Assembly: GCF_003026105.1 (NCBI RefSeq)
Contig: NZ_PYNW01000001.1
Span: 62,001 to 126,000 of the forward strand
DNA: 64,000 bases
Source of the DNA: Photobacterium sp. GB-56
GTDB taxonomy: Bacteria; Pseudomonadota; Gammaproteobacteria; Enterobacterales; Vibrionaceae
Direction: 5' to 3'
A program made the translations under genes and the position numbers. Of this stretch, positions 19,245 through 27,136 are shown in pieces (the first letter of the stretch is position 1; each line of letters begins with the position of its first letter). A model generated the notes under the pieces. That model was not told where the DNA came from. It saw only the letters and a program-made list of their open reading frames with translations, and did not search any database.

Positions 19245-20471
19245 ATGGATATTATTCTTCTTGGCGTAGTCATGTTCACCTTGATTATCCTGGCTCTAGT
19301 TTTAGTAATTCTATTTGCTAAATCTAAGCTAGTACCAACAGGTGACATCACTATTTCAGTAAACGGCGATCCAGAAAAAGCGATCACCACAGGTGCAGGT
19401 GGCAAGCTACTAAGTGCTCTAGCGGGTAACGGTATCTTCGTATCATCAGCATGTGGTGGCGGTGGTTCTTGTGGTCAGTGTCGTGTAAAAATTAAATCTG
19501 GCGGCGGTGATATTCTGCCAACAGAATTAGATCACATCACCAAAGGTGAAGCACGTGAAGGCGAGCGTCTTGCGTGTCAGGTTAACGTGAAGTCTGATAT
19601 GGACATCGAATTACCTGAAGAAATTTTTGGTGTGAAGAAGTGGGAATGTTCTGTTATCTCTAACGATAACAAAGCGACCTTCATCAAAGAGCTTAAGCTA
19701 CAAATTCCAGATGGCGAATCAGTACCTTTCCGTGCTGGTGGTTACATCCAGATTGAAGCACCTGCTCACCATATTAAGTACTCTGACTTTGATGTTCCAG
19801 AAGAGTACCGTGAAGACTGGGATAAGTTTAACCTATTCCGTTACGAGTCTAAGGTTGATGAAGATATCATCCGTGCTTACTCAATGGCGAACTACCCTGA
19901 AGAGTTCGGTATTATTATGCTAAACGTGCGTATTGCTACGCCGCCGCCTAATAATCCAGACGTACCACCAGGTCAAATGTCATCATTCATTTGGTCACTT
20001 AAAGAAGGTGACAAGTGTACGATTTCAGGTCCATTTGGTGAGTTCTTCGCAAAAGATACTGACAATGAGATGGTATTTGTGGGTGGTGGTGCTGGTATGG
20101 CACCAATGCGTTCTCACATCTTTGACCAACTTAAGCGTCTGCACTCTAAGCGTAAGATGTCTTACTGGTACGGTGCGCGTTCTAAGCGTGAAATGTTCTA
20201 CGTTGAAGATTTCGATATGCTTGCTGCTGAAAACGATAACTTCGTATGGCACTGTGCACTGTCTGATCCACAACCAGAAGATAACTGGGATGGTTACACT
20301 GGCTTCATTCATAACGTGCTTTACGAAAACTACTTACGTGATCATGAAGCACCTGAAGACTGTGAATACTACATGTGTGGTCCACCAATGATGAACGCGG
20401 CTGTTATCAGCATGCTTAAAGATCTTGGTGTAGAAGATGAAAACATCCTACTTGATGATTTCGGTGGCTAA
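19245..20471 (+). CDS. nqrF: Na+-translocating NADH:quinone reductase subunit F
   Basis: NADH-oxidising entry subunit: one N-terminal membrane helix (about 4-25), a 2Fe-2S ferredoxin domain, then a ferredoxin-NADP reductase-like FAD and NADH domain. The cluster ligands are Cys70, Cys76, Cys79 ([11 protein letters not shown]) and Cys111 (RLACQVN), the same numbering as V. cholerae. [11 protein letters not shown] binds [17 protein letters not shown] and YMCGPPMM bind NADH. At 408 residues it is full length. A strong terminator follows. Confidence 0.98.
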   Translation: MDIILLGVVMFTLIILALVLVILFAKSKLVPTGDITISVNGDPEKAITTGAGGKLLSALAGNGIFVSSACGGGGSCGQCRVKIKSGGGDILPTELDHITKGEAREGERLACQVNVKSDMDIELPEEIFGVKKWECSVISNDNKATFIKELKLQIPDGESVPFRAGGYIQIEAPAHHIKYSDFDVPEEYREDWDKFNLFRYESKVDEDIIRAYSMANYPEEFGIIMLNVRIATPPPNNPDVPPGQMSSFIWSLKEGDKCTISGPFGEFFAKDTDNEMVFVGGGAGMAPMRSHIFDQLKRLHSKRKMSYWYGARSKREMFYVEDFDMLAAENDNFVWHCALSDPQPEDNWDGYTGFIHNVLYENYLRDHEAPEDCEYYMCGPPMMNAAVISMLKDLGVEDENILLDDFGG

Positions 20472-20499
20472 TACATAGCCCTTCGCTCACAATTAAATT

Positions 20500-20528
20500 G
20501 GCTGACCAGTGAATGGTCAGCCTTTTTT
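20500..20528 (+). terminator. Terminator of the nqrABCDEF operon
   Basis: GGCTGACCA-GTGAA-TGGTCAGCC (20500-20522) followed by six T. It separates apbE and nqrM from the main operon, unless read-through occurs. Confidence 0.92.
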
Positions 20529-20623
20529 CTTACTAACTCTTTTAAACCTGTTTTTTATTGTGGTTATTTATCAATAGTGAGAAGTGATCAGACTAAAAAA
20601 CAACATGAACGATGGAGTATGAA

Positions 20624-21649
20624 GTGAAGCGTTTCCTGCTGTGTAGTACGTTGGTGTTATCAACGTTAATGTTGTTGACAGGCTGTGGTGATAGTCGTCA
20701 ACAGATTGATATTAATGGGCAAACAATGGGGACTTACTATTCAGTAAAACTCATCAAGCAAGAGGGATTACCAAGCCCAGAAGTTATCCAAAAAGAAATT
20801 GATAAGCGTTTAGAGCTTGTTAATGATCAAATGTCGACTTATCGTCCTGATTCTGAATTAAGCCAATTTAACCAGCAACAATCTTCTCAACCTTTTGAGG
20901 TTTCTGCGGCAACGGCAAAAGTAATTTCTGAAGCATTACGTATTTCTAAGCTAAGTAATGGGGCTTATGATGTGACGGTGGGTCCATTGGTAAACTTGTG
21001 GAGTTTTGGTCCTGAAGCTCGCCCAGAATCTACCCCTACAGATAAAGAGATTGCGACTCGAAAAACCGAAATTGGTTATCAACATTTAGCGGTATTATCG
21101 GGTAATAAATTAGTGAAAGATCTGCCTAACCTGTATGTTGACCTTTCATCTATCGCAAAAGGGTATGGCGTTGATGTCGTTGCTGATTATTTAAAAGATG
21201 ATCTGCATGTTAAAGATTTCATGGTTGATGTCGGCGGTGAAGTTCGCTTACAAGGAAAGAACCGTTCTGATGTGCCATGGCGTATTGCGATTGAAAAACC
21301 TGTTGCAAGTGAGAGGGCGGTACAAGATATAATTCAAGCTGGCGATATGGCAATAGCGACATCGGGTGATTATCGTAATTACTTTGAAGAAGATGGAGTG
21401 CGTTATTCTCACTTGATCAATCCTCAAACCGGTAAGCCAATTGCTAACCATGTTGTGTCGGTTACAGTTATTGCGCCATCTTGTATGACGGCAGATGCAT
21501 ACGCGACGACTTTTTCTGTTATGGGGGAAGAAGAGTCTATAGCATTAGCCAATAAAGAGAAGTTACCTGTAATGTTGATTGTAAAGACCAAAGATGGCTT
21601 CGTTGAATATAAGTCAGATACGTTTGAGCAATACGTTGTTAAAAAATAA
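20624..21649 (+). CDS. apbE: FAD:protein FMN transferase ApbE (lipoprotein)
   Basis: Attaches FMN to threonine of SGAT motifs in NqrB and NqrC, in the periplasm. From the GTG at 20624 it has 341 residues with a lipoprotein signal ending LLTGC. The GTG is chosen because GGAG lies six bases upstream and because it gives a compact signal; an ATG at 20612 would place the SD inside the gene. Motifs include GQTMGTYYSV, DVGGEVRLQG and YSHLINPQTGKP. Position right after nqrF points to its substrate. Confidence 0.95.
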   Translation: MKRFLLCSTLVLSTLMLLTGCGDSRQQIDINGQTMGTYYSVKLIKQEGLPSPEVIQKEIDKRLELVNDQMSTYRPDSELSQFNQQQSSQPFEVSAATAKVISEALRISKLSNGAYDVTVGPLVNLWSFGPEARPESTPTDKEIATRKTEIGYQHLAVLSGNKLVKDLPNLYVDLSSIAKGYGVDVVADYLKDDLHVKDFMVDVGGEVRLQGKNRSDVPWRIAIEKPVASERAVQDIIQAGDMAIATSGDYRNYFEEDGVRYSHLINPQTGKPIANHVVSVTVIAPSCMTADAYATTFSVMGEEESIALANKEKLPVMLIVKTKDGFVEYKSDTFEQYVVKK

Positions 21650-21660
21650 ATGAGGTAGTC

Positions 21661-21882
21661 ATGGTTATTTACTTAGTCACATTTTCTGTTTTCTTATTAG
21701 TGATTGTCGCAATGGCAGTAGGCTATATTTTCCAACGTAAAACCGTAAGTGGCAGCTGTGGGGGATTAGACGGTATTGGTATTGCAAAAGAATGTGATTG
21801 CCCTGAGCCGTGTGATGCGCGTAAAAAGCGTGAAGCCCGCGCTGCTCGTGCAGCTGAATGGAAAAAGAATCAAATTATCTAA
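21661..21882 (+). CDS. nqrM: Na+-NQR maturation factor NqrM
   Basis: A 73-residue membrane protein (formerly DUF539) required for maturation of Na+-NQR, probably by delivering iron to the NqrD/NqrE centre. One transmembrane helix (about 3-23) precedes four conserved cysteines, Cys33, Cys45, Cys47 and Cys51 (SGSC, ECDCPEPC), then a basic, alanine-rich tail. It starts 12 bp after apbE and probably shares its transcript. Confidence 0.95.
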   Translation: MVIYLVTFSVFLLVIVAMAVGYIFQRKTVSGSCGGLDGIGIAKECDCPEPCDARKKREARAARAAEWKKNQII

Positions 21883-21908
21883 CTGCCTTTGAGCAATAAA
21901 GATAAAAG

Positions 21909-21937
21909 AAAAGCCTGAGCTAACTCAGGCTTTTTTA
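21909..21937. terminator. Bidirectional terminator between nqrM and the diguanylate cyclase gene
   Basis: AAAAGCCTGAG-CTAA-CTCAGGCTTTT (21909-21934) plus T-run; serves the convergent genes on both sides. Confidence 0.88.
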
Positions 21938-21943
21938 TGCCAT

Positions 21944-23164
21944 TTAATTGCTCACTAACTGATTTCTACCGTTTTTCTTTGCGGTGTAAAGGTTATCGTC
22001 AGCTTGTTTAATTAGGCTATCCAGTGTTTTTAAATTTGTTGCTGCACCAATACTTATAGTGATTTTTATCTGCTGATCAAGGTAGGGAATAGTAATTGAT
22101 TCAATGCGTTGTCGAACAAGTTCTAAGGTTGATAAAAAGCTAGGGAAGTGACCACAATGCTGAATGCAGAACTCTTCTCCGCCAAAGCGGGCAACAATCG
22201 ATTCTGGAAAGTGGGCATCAATGATTTTACTGATGCTGATGAGTACGGCATCACCACCATCATGGCCATACGTATCGTTAACTTTTTTAAAAAAGTCGAT
22301 ATCAATCATCGCTATATTCAACGACTCATTTTCAGTTTGACAACAGCTATGAGTGAAGAAGTAACGACGATTCCAAAGCCCTGTTAAAGCATCTTGGTTT
22401 GCCATCCGATACAGCTTATCAGAGGTATCTTTCATATTTAGAATATGATGAATACGACAGTTAAACTCTTCTTGATTAAAGGGCTTATAGAGAAAATCGT
22501 TGGCACCTGCTTTTAGAAACTGCGCCGTCATCGTGCTGTCGTCACTACCAGATAGACCCAATACCGCCATTTTATTTCGACTGTACTCACGTCTGATTTC
22601 ACGGGTCATAGTAATGCCGTCTTTTTCTGGCATATCGTTATCAGTAATAACTAAGCTTATATCTGGATTATCATCAATGATTTGTAGCGCTTCATTACCG
22701 TCAGAGGCTTCATATACCGTGAGGTTCTGTTTTTCTAATAAATGACTGACATGATTTCGTACCATGTCAGAATCATCAACAACGAGTGCTTTATGCTCTA
22801 AGTTAGCTTCTAGACGAAGTAATAGTGGTACAAGGTAGGCAACGGAAGCTGCACTATCTTTAAGTAAATAATCTAAAACGCCTTTGGCAAGAACTTTTTC
22901 GCGGATAGTTTCATTAAATTGGGCAGTTAAAACGATCGATTTGACCTTGTGGTCTAATACGAGATCGATGATTTCACCATCTTGACCATCCGGAAGGCAA
23001 TAATCGAGTACAGCACAAAGATAACGTTCTGGGTCGGCTAATAATTTTTTAGCTTGTGATAGGTTTTCGGCAAAAATAGCCTTGAAGCCAGCTTGTTTCA
23101 ATTGGTCATCAAGATAGTGACGAAATGCGCGGCTATCTTCGACAACAAGTACTTGATGTTGCAA
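21944..23164 (-). CDS. Two-receiver response regulator with GGDEF domain (probable diguanylate cyclase)
   Basis: A 406-residue protein of PleD-like layout: receiver 1 (about 4-118, phospho-acceptor Asp54 in LDYCLPDG), receiver 2 (about 125-243, Asp175 in TDNDMPEKDG, with lysine in FLYKPF) and a GGDEF domain with GGEEF at 328-332. The active-site motif is intact, so c-di-GMP synthesis is likely. The usual RxxD inhibitory site before GGEEF is absent (the stretch reads HFPESIVARF), so product inhibition through that site is not expected. No sensor kinase is adjacent. The start is the ATG at 23164. Confidence 0.9.
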   Translation of the reverse strand: MQHQVLVVEDSRAFRHYLDDQLKQAGFKAIFAENLSQAKKLLADPERYLCAVLDYCLPDGQDGEIIDLVLDHKVKSIVLTAQFNETIREKVLAKGVLDYLLKDSAASVAYLVPLLLRLEANLEHKALVVDDSDMVRNHVSHLLEKQNLTVYEASDGNEALQIIDDNPDISLVITDNDMPEKDGITMTREIRREYSRNKMAVLGLSGSDDSTMTAQFLKAGANDFLYKPFNQEEFNCRIHHILNMKDTSDKLYRMANQDALTGLWNRRYFFTHSCCQTENESLNIAMIDIDFFKKVNDTYGHDGGDAVLISISKIIDAHFPESIVARFGGEEFCIQHCGHFPSFLSTLELVRQRIESITIPYLDQQIKITISIGAATNLKTLDSLIKQADDNLYTAKKNGRNQLVSN

Positions 23165-23356
23165 AGTTAACTCCTTTTAGCAATACGCATAATAAATTCG
23201 GTGTATATTGATATTTATAACATTAGATGTAATGGGTTGATTATCAAATATTTTATTAGGTTTTATTTTTGTGATCTTGTTGGTGAAATATCAAACTTAA
23301 TTTGTATTCCTTTTTAGATGAATATTTTTAGTTTTCCAACTATCGTAATTCATAGT

Positions 23357-23380
23357 TATAATAGCTGTATGTATAAACAG
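23357..23380 (+). promoter_or_regulatory. dinB promoter with LexA (SOS) box
   Basis: TATAAT at 23357-23362 is a consensus -10 hexamer. CTGTATGTATAAACAG at 23365-23380 is a full CTGT-N8-ACAG LexA box lying at the expected transcription start, ten bases before the dinB start. A bound LexA would block the promoter directly. Confidence 0.88.
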
Positions 23381-23389
23381 TAACTACGA

Positions 23390-24478
23390 GTGTCTTTGGT
23401 GGCGAATATAACGAAACAAATAGCAGGCCAAAGGAAAATTATTCATGTCGATATGGATTGTTTCTATGCTGCCGTTGAAGCTCGTGATAATCCAGCTTTA
23501 CGTGATATTCCGATAGCAATTAGTGGCCGCTCGACGCGAGGCGTCGTCAGTACTTGTAATTACTTAGCCCGTAAATATGGTATTCATTCAGCAATGCCAA
23601 CGGCTCATGCTTTAAAATTATGCCCACACTTAACCTTAGTGCCAGGCAGAATGCAGGTTTATCGTGAAATATCCCAACAGATACGGGCTATTTTCTTAAG
23701 GTACACGGATAAAATCGAGCCATTATCCTTAGATGAAGCATATTTAGATGTATCTGATTGCGAAATGCTTCATGGCTCTGCGACCTTAATTGCTCAGGAT
23801 ATTCGCCGTGCAATTGAAGAGGAGTTACAGCTCACCGCTTCTGCGGGTGTGGCTCCGGTGAAGTTTATTGCCAAAGTTGCTTCAGATCTGAATAAGCCTA
23901 ATGGTCAATATGTGGTTACACCTGAAGATGTGAATAGTTTTGTTGCTGAACTAAAACTAGAAAAAATACCTGGGGTAGGAAAGGTAACTATTCAAAAACT
24001 CCATGAGAAAGGCTTGTATATTGGTCGTGATGTACAAAATTATGACCGTCATTTACTGCTACAGCAATTTGGCAAATTTGGGCAATCATTATGGTCTCGA
24101 GCACACGGTATTGACGAGCGTGAAGTGATTGTTGAACGACAACGAAAGTCGGTTGGGGTAGAGCGTACCTTTAGTCAAAATATTTCAAGTTTTGATCAGT
24201 GTTGGCAAGTGGTTGATCAGTTATATCCTGAGCTTGAGCAACGATTACGTAAAGTACGGCCTGAGTTAGATATTGCCAAGCAAGGTATAAAGTTAAAATT
24301 TGCAGACTTTCAACAAACTACGGTTGAGCATATTTATCCTAAATTAGATAAAGCGCAATTTATCGATTTATTAAAAGAAGCGATGACCCGACAAAATTCT
24401 CGTGAGATACGCTTAATAGGCTTAAGTGTTGGGTTAGAGGTTGGTTTAAAAGCGCAACAGCTTTCTTTTGGTTTTTGA
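23390..24478 (+). CDS. dinB: DNA polymerase IV (Y family)
   Basis: Error-prone translesion polymerase induced in the SOS response. The 362-residue frame has the Y-family signatures HVDMDCFYAAVEARDNP, STCNYLARKYGI and SLDEAYLDVS (catalytic Asp and Glu), then the helix-hairpin-helix region IPGVGKVTIQKL and the little-finger domain with KSVGVERTFSQN. There is no ATG near the N-terminus: GTG 23390, TTG 23396 and GTG 23399 are the candidates and none has a strong SD; the leader from the presumed start site is only about 20 bases. GTG 23390 is taken. The C-terminal beta-clamp motif QLSFGF is present. Confidence 0.96.
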   Translation: MSLVANITKQIAGQRKIIHVDMDCFYAAVEARDNPALRDIPIAISGRSTRGVVSTCNYLARKYGIHSAMPTAHALKLCPHLTLVPGRMQVYREISQQIRAIFLRYTDKIEPLSLDEAYLDVSDCEMLHGSATLIAQDIRRAIEEELQLTASAGVAPVKFIAKVASDLNKPNGQYVVTPEDVNSFVAELKLEKIPGVGKVTIQKLHEKGLYIGRDVQNYDRHLLLQQFGKFGQSLWSRAHGIDEREVIVERQRKSVGVERTFSQNISSFDQCWQVVDQLYPELEQRLRKVRPELDIAKQGIKLKFADFQQTTVEHIYPKLDKAQFIDLLKEAMTRQNSREIRLIGLSVGLEVGLKAQQLSFGF

Positions 24479-24528
24479 TTAGATGAAAACAGAACCTTCT
24501 CTGTTGACACATTTATTACAGTGCATAT

Positions 24529-24568
24529 AAAAACGGGCTTAACATTAGATCACGTTAAGCCCGTTTTT
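24529..24568. terminator. Bidirectional terminator between dinB and pepD
   Basis: A 15-bp perfect stem, AAAAACGGGCTTAAC (24529-24543) with GTTAAGCCCGTTTTT (24554-24568), loop of ten bases, A and T runs on either side. Confidence 0.93.
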
Positions 24569-24582
24569 GTTATTCCGTAAGT

Positions 24583-26043
24583 TTATTTTTTAACAGGAAT
24601 ATTTTTAAGTACTGCAATCATTTGATCCCAGAACATTTGAACGGTATCAATTTTCACTTTCTCATCAGGTGAGTGTGGGAACTTGATGGTAGGACCAAAT
24701 GATAACATGTCCATTTCAGGGTACGGTTCTTTAAATAAGCCACACTCAAGACCTGCGTGGATCACCATGATGTTGGGTTTATTACCATACATCTCTTGGT
24801 ACATGTCACGGAATACGTGCATGATTTCAGAATCAGCGTCTGGCTTCCAACCTGGATATGTACCAGAAAACTCACATTGTGCGCCTGCTAAGGTTGCTAA
24901 TGATTGCAACATGCTTTCTACATAGCTACGACCAGAGTCAGTTAAAGAACGGACTAAGCAAAGTACGATCACTTTATCGCTTTCTGTCGTGATAACACCC
25001 ATATTTAGCGATGTTTCAACAACGCCCTCAATGTCATCGCTCATACGGATAACACCGTTAGGGCAGACGTTTAATACATTGATTAGACGTGTTTGATCTG
25101 CCATTACCATTACATCTGTTGGTAGTTCAGCAGATTCAGTAAATAGGTTGATATCTGTTTCTACATGACCAAGCTCAGCACTTAGTAGCGTTTGGTAATG
25201 AGCGAATAATGTATTTAGTTGATCAACATGTTTAGCTGGTAGGGTAACAATCGCCGACGCTTCACGAGGAATTGCGTTACGTAGGCTACCGCCTGTGAAG
25301 TTGTTAATACGTAAGCCAAGATCGTCTGCATGAGAGACTAAAAAGCGAGCCAGTAATTTGTTTGCGTTGCCACGGCCAGTATGAATATCACAACCAGAGT
25401 GACCGCCTTTTAAGCCCTTTAGGACTAATTTAATTGCTTGGTGATCTGCTGGTGTTGCTTCACGCTTTATATCAAGTGTGATTGCGCCGTCTACACCGCC
25501 AGCACAACCCATGTAGACTTCGCCTTCTTGCTCAGAGTCAGTGTTTAGTAGAATGTCACCTTCTAACCAACCTTCTTTAAGACCAAAAGCACCGGTCATG
25601 CCAGCTTCTTCATCAATAGTAAGTAGTACTTCTAATGGGCCATGTTCGATATCTTTAGCAGCCAGTACCGCAAGACAGCTTGCCATACCCATACCGTTAT
25701 CAGCACCTAATGTTGTACCTTTTGCCGTTACCCATTCACCGTCAATGAAAGGTTGGATAGGATCTGTTGTGAAGTCGTGAACGGTTTCTTCATTTTTCTG
25801 TGGAACCATGTCGATGTGCGCTTGAAGTACCACACCTTTACGGTTTTCCATGCCTGCTGTTGCTGGCTTTTTAATAATGACGTTACCTGTTTCATCACGG
25901 CGAACATCTAAGCCTTCTTTTTTAGCAAACTCAATGATGAATTGTGCTAATTGTTCTTCATATTTAGAAGGATGAGGGATCGAACAAATTTGATCGAAAA
26001 ATTGCCATACAGCTTGAGGAGATAGTTGACTGATTTCAGACAC
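24583..26043 (-). CDS. pepD: Aminoacyl-histidine dipeptidase (peptidase D)
   Basis: Cytosolic M20-family metallopeptidase that hydrolyses carnosine-like Xaa-His dipeptides. The 486-residue protein carries the zinc ligands in VLQAHIDMVPQ (near 78), LGADNGMG (near 115) and TIDEEAGMTGAFG (near 146, with catalytic Glu). GGHSGCDIHTGRGNA marks the lid domain and MVIHAGLECGLF the C-terminal metal histidine region. In vibrios PepD has been linked to biofilm, but the sequence shows only peptidase features. Confidence 0.95.
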   Translation of the reverse strand: MSEISQLSPQAVWQFFDQICSIPHPSKYEEQLAQFIIEFAKKEGLDVRRDETGNVIIKKPATAGMENRKGVVLQAHIDMVPQKNEETVHDFTTDPIQPFIDGEWVTAKGTTLGADNGMGMASCLAVLAAKDIEHGPLEVLLTIDEEAGMTGAFGLKEGWLEGDILLNTDSEQEGEVYMGCAGGVDGAITLDIKREATPADHQAIKLVLKGLKGGHSGCDIHTGRGNANKLLARFLVSHADDLGLRINNFTGGSLRNAIPREASAIVTLPAKHVDQLNTLFAHYQTLLSAELGHVETDINLFTESAELPTDVMVMADQTRLINVLNVCPNGVIRMSDDIEGVVETSLNMGVITTESDKVIVLCLVRSLTDSGRSYVESMLQSLATLAGAQCEFSGTYPGWKPDADSEIMHVFRDMYQEMYGNKPNIMVIHAGLECGLFKEPYPEMDMLSFGPTIKFPHSPDEKVKIDTVQMFWDQMIAVLKNIPVKK

Positions 26044-26391
26044 GGAAGCCTACCTTTATAGAATTTTGGTCCAGTGACACTTGTCAGGCTATTAGCCGTC
26101 AAATGACATATATAAGTAGCGATTTACTCCATCGCATTTTTTTTAGCATATCATTCAGACTTCGGTGGAGGTAGAGAAAAAAGTAAAATCTTAAACCACG
26201 AATACGATAATGAATAAGTATTAACGGCGCTTGACTTGTATACATTGAGCTGATGATTACGTAATTATTTCTTATATTTATTTTCTTGATCATAAAGCAA
26301 GATTTAACCGATCAAAATTGAAAAAAAATTACATCAAAATTGGTTTAACAATGTTTTTTTGTAAAAAGTGTGACGAGGTTAAAGGAAATGC
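26044..26391. other. AT-rich intergenic region downstream of the pepD start
   Basis: About 350 bp, strongly AT-rich, with the pepD promoter (minus) and sequences upstream of the small RNA promoter (plus). A half CRP-like TGTGA at 26369-26373 lies just upstream of the -35 of the RNA gene. A 64-codon minus-strand frame here (26099-26293) has no ribosome binding site or protein-like composition and I do not call it. Confidence 0.5.
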
Positions 26392-26420
26392 TTGAAAGTA
26401 AATTACGTAATGGTTATGAT
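26392..26420 (+). promoter_or_regulatory. Sigma-70 promoter of the small RNA
   Basis: TTGAAA (26392-26397), 17-base spacer, TATGAT (26415-26420). The predicted start is about 26427. TGTGA at 26369-26373 is centred about 50 bases upstream if read as one half of a CRP site, but the other half is poor. Confidence 0.75.
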
Positions 26421-26594
26421 TTAGACAGTCTCATAAAGGTATGAGAAAACACTGTACACGTTCAGGATGAACCCGAGATATCGCCTCCATGGAACCGAGA
26501 TAAGTGCGACCACGATGGTCTTTCCCCTCCAAGGATTAAGCGCATAAATATTTATGTGGTTAATTTGGATTACTTATTTATAAGGTGATTTAAA

Positions 26595-26684
26595 ATGAAA
26601 ATTTTTGATTCAATTACACACTTTTGGAATAACCGCTCTGTATATACAGGTAACTTTACTTACCCTAATTACTTTGGTTACTAA
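26595..26684 (+). CDS. 29-residue small protein in the RNA (VcdP-like candidate)
   Basis: ATG 26595 to TAA 26684. The protein starts MKIFDSITHFWNNRS and ends NFTYPNYFGY: amphipathic and aromatic-rich (nine Phe/Tyr/Trp), not a membrane helix. AAGGTGA at 26582-26588 is a strong SD six bases before the ATG. Nothing follows in frame as a regulated gene; a terminator comes 100 bases later, so a leader-peptide role is unlikely. The length equals that reported for VcdP of V. cholerae; if homologous it would act on citrate synthase. Confidence 0.75.
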   Translation: MKIFDSITHFWNNRSVYTGNFTYPNYFGY

Positions 26685-26784
26685 GAATTTTGTTATCTAG
26701 TTGCTGACTAGTTAGCCGAACAGCTTGTTCACCCCCTAACTTGAGAATACTAAATAATCGTAAGCGATTATTTGCAACATTCGC

Positions 26785-26814
26785 CGCCGCTTCGCTTTGA
26801 AGCGGCGTTTTTTT
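26785..26814 (+). terminator. Terminator of the small RNA
   Basis: CGCCGCTTC-GCTTT-GAAGCGGCG (26785-26807) followed by seven T: a compact GC-rich Hfq-type terminator. Confidence 0.93.
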
Positions 26815-27078
26815 ACCTTTAAATCGTCATAACAAGTTAGTCACACATCGCGATGTGATCCTTAGTACGTTTTATTGCTGTAGATCTCATAAATATAAAA
26901 TAGATGAAATATATTAATTTGGAATATTTTAGCTAATGCATTGATTTTATATTGCTAATTATCTGTTCTTAAAAGCCAAAAAAACAAAATTAAATTTATT
27001 AGTCTTAGTTTTGTGCATTTACTCGATATTTTCTGGAAATTGATAGATCTGATGTTTATAATCGCGCTCGAATTGAGA

Positions 27079-27094
27079 ACGCAAACGTTTTCTT
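27079..27094 (+). promoter_or_regulatory. PurR operator upstream of the purine permease
   Basis: ACGCAAACGTTTTCTT matches the E. coli PurR consensus ACGCAAACGTTTGCGT at 14 of 16 positions. It lies 43 bp before the permease start, in the promoter region, as in PurR-repressed purine uptake genes. The rest of the 26815-27136 gap is AT-rich with no gene. Confidence 0.82.
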
Positions 27095-27136
27095 TTGCTT
27101 AATACTAACGTGTCAATCTCCAAGGAACAGAGAAAC

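Larger units (their letters stand above)
26427..26814 (+). ncRNA. Candidate dual-function small RNA with a 29-residue ORF (VcdRP-like)
   Basis: A self-contained transcription unit of about 388 nt from a near-consensus promoter to a perfect terminator, between pepD and a purine permease. In order: hairpin CTCATA-AAGG-TATGAG (26430-26445), hairpin GTTC-AGGAT-GAAC (26460-26472), hairpin GACCA-CGA-TGGTC (26508-26520) followed by the C-rich CCCCTCC (26524-26530), palindrome CATAAATATTTATG (26543-26556), the small ORF (26595-26684), a C-rich single-stranded-looking stretch GTTCACCCCCTAAC (26727-26740), hairpin AAATAATCG-TAAG-CGATTATTT (26752-26773) and the terminator. TTCACCCC at 26728-26735 is complementary to the ptsH SD GGGGTGAA. 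From memory, V. cholerae VcdRP is a CRP-repressed RNA encoding a 29-residue protein (VcdP, binds citrate synthase) whose RNA part represses PTS genes. Length, layout and target fit; homology is not verified. Confidence 0.7.

Noticed and set aside
26099..26293. 64-codon minus-strand frame upstream of pepD
   Set aside because: No ribosome binding site, AT-rich composition and no protein-like pattern; it lies in the pepD and small RNA upstream region.
26460..26472. CAGGATG in a hairpin loop, like CsrB-type CsrA sites
   Set aside because: Only one good copy in the unit; Csr sRNAs carry many such loops. It may still bind CsrA but does not define the RNA.
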